NCBI GenBank assembly: GCA_002083395.1
Contig: LWDH01000049.1
Span: 1 to 64,000 of the forward strand
DNA length: 64,000 nt
Origin: Proteobacteria bacterium SG_bin4
GTDB taxonomy: Bacteria > Pseudomonadota > Gammaproteobacteria > Burkholderiales > Nitrosomonadaceae
Direction of reading: 5' to 3'
Notes under the pieces: model-generated
The model's input: the letters and a program-made list of their open reading frames with translations, nothing else
Told to the model about the DNA's origin: nothing
Databases searched by the model: none
Made by a program: the position numbers and the translations under genes
Shown here: positions 62,346 to 64,000 of the stretch, one piece after another
How positions within the stretch are numbered: the first letter of the stretch is position 1
How the letters are laid out: every line of letters begins with the position of its first letter

Positions 62346-62443
62346 TGATTGTTGTCAATCAGCGATCGCTGACGTAATCTTTTGTCATCAAATGAAATGC
62401 AACCGTTTTAGAAAAAGCAGAAGGTAATTTGGAGAAAATAAGT

Positions 62444-63616
62444 ATGAGTGACTTGCAGATAAGTTTAATCATCATCGGCATCATCGTTATTGCTGGTGTA
62501 GTAGTTTTCAATTGGTTGCAGCAAGCGCGTTATCGGCGCAATATGCAAGCTGCATTCGATCATGAGCATGATGACATTTTATTGGACGATCCGAATACTG
62601 AAGATCCATTTCAGCGCATTGAACCTAAATTCAATAAAGCCCCGCCAGATCTTCAATCAGATAGGCTCGGACAAAAAGAGCCGCCACTCGATGAATCTCC
62701 GAAAGTGCCAATTCCACCCGCCGCTCATACCACAAACACATTCATTCAATCAAACATTGTTAGCAGTTCGTCGACAACTTCCCCCTTGCTTGATTATGAC
62801 AGCAACACCAATTATATCGTCAATATTCGCTCGGAATCGGTCATACCTAATACCCATATCGCAAAATTACTGCAAAGAAAATTCGATTTTGGTAAGCCTG
62901 TCTATTGGCTGGGGCAACCCGATAAAGATGAACCTTGGGAAGAGATCACCAATGAATCCAATGTTGATAGCGACGGCTATGGTCATATCAAAGGCTGCCT
63001 GCAACTGGCGGACAGAGCTGGACCGATCAGTGAAGTGAATTTATCGAAGTTTCGCGATTTGGTGCTCGATTTTGCATCACAAACTCAAGCCACGGCCGAA
63101 TGTCCGGATATTGTCAGCACACACGAAAAAGCAGTCGCGCTTGATAAATTTTGCGCCGATGTCGATGTCATGATCGGCATCAATATTATCAGTAAAGATG
63201 ACGGCGCCTTTGTCGGCACCAAAATCCGCGCATTGGCCGAAGCATCCGGATTCAAGCTTGACTCGGATGGACTGTTTAAATATCGTGATGAAAGTAACAA
63301 TACCTTATTCACGCTTAGCAACTATGAATCCTCGCCATTTCTGCCAGAAAACATGAAATCATTAACTACACATGGCGTCACTTTCTTGCTGGATGTCCCA
63401 CGAGTAGCGCATGGTGAAAGAGTGTTCGATCAAATGACACATCTTGCGAAAATTTTCTCGAATACATTAGGTGGCATTATGGTTGACGATAATCGTGTTC
63501 CACTGAGTGATAGCGGAATCCAAAGAAGCAAGCAGCAACTCATTGAAATACAGAACATTATGAAGAATAATCATATTCTGGCAGGCAGTCCAAGTGCGCT
63601 GCGTCTATTCGTTTAA
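62444..63616 (+). CDS. zipA: Cell division protein ZipA
   Basis: 390 residues from the ATG at 62444, with GGAG 9 bases upstream. N-terminal membrane helix (SLIIIGIIVIAGVVVFNWL), basic stop-transfer, a long Pro/Gln-rich disordered linker (about 35-145) and the C-terminal FtsZ-binding domain (about 250-385: DVDVMIGINIISKDDGAFVG, FTLSNYESSPFLPENM, VTFLLDVPRVAHGERVFDQM). Anchors FtsZ to the membrane. A further segment around residues 130-180 (NYIVNIRSESVIPNTHIAKL) is not in the E. coli protein. smc-zipA is a common betaproteobacterial pair. Confidence 0.93.
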   Translation: MSDLQISLIIIGIIVIAGVVVFNWLQQARYRRNMQAAFDHEHDDILLDDPNTEDPFQRIEPKFNKAPPDLQSDRLGQKEPPLDESPKVPIPPAAHTTNTFIQSNIVSSSSTTSPLLDYDSNTNYIVNIRSESVIPNTHIAKLLQRKFDFGKPVYWLGQPDKDEPWEEITNESNVDSDGYGHIKGCLQLADRAGPISEVNLSKFRDLVLDFASQTQATAECPDIVSTHEKAVALDKFCADVDVMIGINIISKDDGAFVGTKIRALAEASGFKLDSDGLFKYRDESNNTLFTLSNYESSPFLPENMKSLTTHGVTFLLDVPRVAHGERVFDQMTHLAKIFSNTLGGIMVDDNRVPLSDSGIQRSKQQLIEIQNIMKNNHILAGSPSALRLFV

Positions 63617-63666
63617 ATATTTTTTTAACTCAAAACTAAAGATAATGGCCTAAGCTTCCGTAATCG

Positions 63667-63682
63667 CTATCAAATTTGATAG
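63667..63682. other. 16-bp perfect palindrome after zipA
   Basis: CTATCAAATTTGATAG lies 50 bases after the zipA stop and is followed by TTCTACTTAATCTTTTTATT. Could be part of a weak terminator for zipA or an operator for the CDGSH gene, whose start is 170 bases downstream. Confidence 0.3.
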
Positions 63683-63852
63683 TTCTACTTAATCTTTTTA
63701 TTACAATCCATTAGAGAATCTTGCTAGAAGAAGAAATAGAATGATGATCTATCCTAATGAGAAAAAATGAATTTCTAAGTTATGTATCTTTCTAATGCAA
63801 GCACGGTTATTTAAACTAATGGATTTTATTATTTTATTAAAGAGATATAAAA

Positions 63853-64000
63853 ATGAGCGAATCTTCAAATAAAGCAAAACGTTTTTCGCCGATAGAAGTA
63901 AAACTTGAGTCAGGAAAAGATTATTTTTGGTGTACTTGCGGTCAAAGTAAAGCGCAACCATTTTGCGATGGCTCCCATAAAAACACAGGATTTACACCTC
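63853..64000 (+). CDS. CDGSH iron-sulfur domain protein, cut by the window end
   Basis: 49 codons visible from the ATG at 63853 (MSESSNKAKRFSPIEVKLES). The pattern WCTCGQSKAQPFCDGSHKNT is the CDGSH motif, C-x-C-x2-S-x3-P-x-C-D-G-S-H, which binds a [2Fe-2S] cluster with three Cys and one His. Small proteins of this kind are probable electron or cluster carriers. A second motif, if any, would lie beyond the window. A weak AAAGAG precedes the start. Confidence 0.85.
   Translation, partial: MSESSNKAKRFSPIEVKLESGKDYFWCTCGQSKAQPFCDGSHKNTGFTP

Overview
The window looks like chromosomal DNA of an ammonia-oxidising betaproteobacterium of the Nitrosomonas type. The strongest hint is a small His-rich periplasmic protein closely resembling SmbP, a metal-binding protein known from Nitrosomonas europaea. 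A complete System I cytochrome c maturation operon and betaproteobacterial gene pairings (metG/mrp/dcd, recN/nadK/hrcA, smc/zipA) agree. No rRNA, tRNA, CRISPR array or intact transposase was seen.

Layout. 1-700: the cut start of a REP-associated transposase gene with a REP hairpin, and a solo GIY-YIG protein. 0.9-8 kb: mfd, a TPR protein, a phosphatase-like protein, a MITE-like element and an unknown secreted protein. 8.2-16.1 kb (minus): ccmABCDEFGHI followed by a peroxiredoxin. 16.2-19.4 kb: a NarL-type sensor kinase/response regulator pair. 19.4-25.9 kb (minus): a probable seven-gene cell-envelope operon (three secreted proteins whose predicted mature N-terminus is His, a TlpA thioredoxin, a DUF4266 lipoprotein, an enlarged DUF3570 outer-membrane protein and ApbE). 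26.2-35.7 kb: a membrane spermidine-synthase-like protein, recN, nadK, hrcA, hemH, smbP and nadE. 35.8-42.9 kb: an accessory block (solo UmuD-like protease, a HupE/TonB-receptor fusion, thioredoxin, Asp-box protein, CopC, lipoprotein) ending in a decayed copy of the nadE 3' end. 42.9-64 kb: mainly housekeeping genes (DUF2130, methyltransferase, yggS, metG, mrp, dcd, ornithine decarboxylase with a leader ORF, folA/thyA, leucyl aminopeptidase, mltD, queF, smc, zipA, the start of a CDGSH gene).

Most interesting points. (1) The envelope operon encodes an FMN transferase (ApbE) together with a DUF3570 barrel carrying a D-x-x-S-G-A-T motif, the known ApbE acceptor consensus. A covalently flavinylated outer-membrane protein with a His/Met-rich second domain is therefore plausible. 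(2) A 17-bp palindrome, TGCGACAA-N-TTGTCGCA, occurs twice in the divergent region upstream of that operon and once, with two mismatches, upstream of the HupE-TonB receptor/CopC operon, suggesting one regulon that could be metal-linked. (3) HupE-like membrane helices are fused in frame to a TonB-dependent receptor. (4) The accessory block is bounded by nadE and a degenerate nadE 3' end, as if inserted there. (5) A 21-codon leader ORF with a near-perfect Shine-Dalgarno sequence precedes ornithine decarboxylase, behind a strong promoter overlapped by an inverted repeat.

All functional assignments come from reading motifs by eye; no database search was run.
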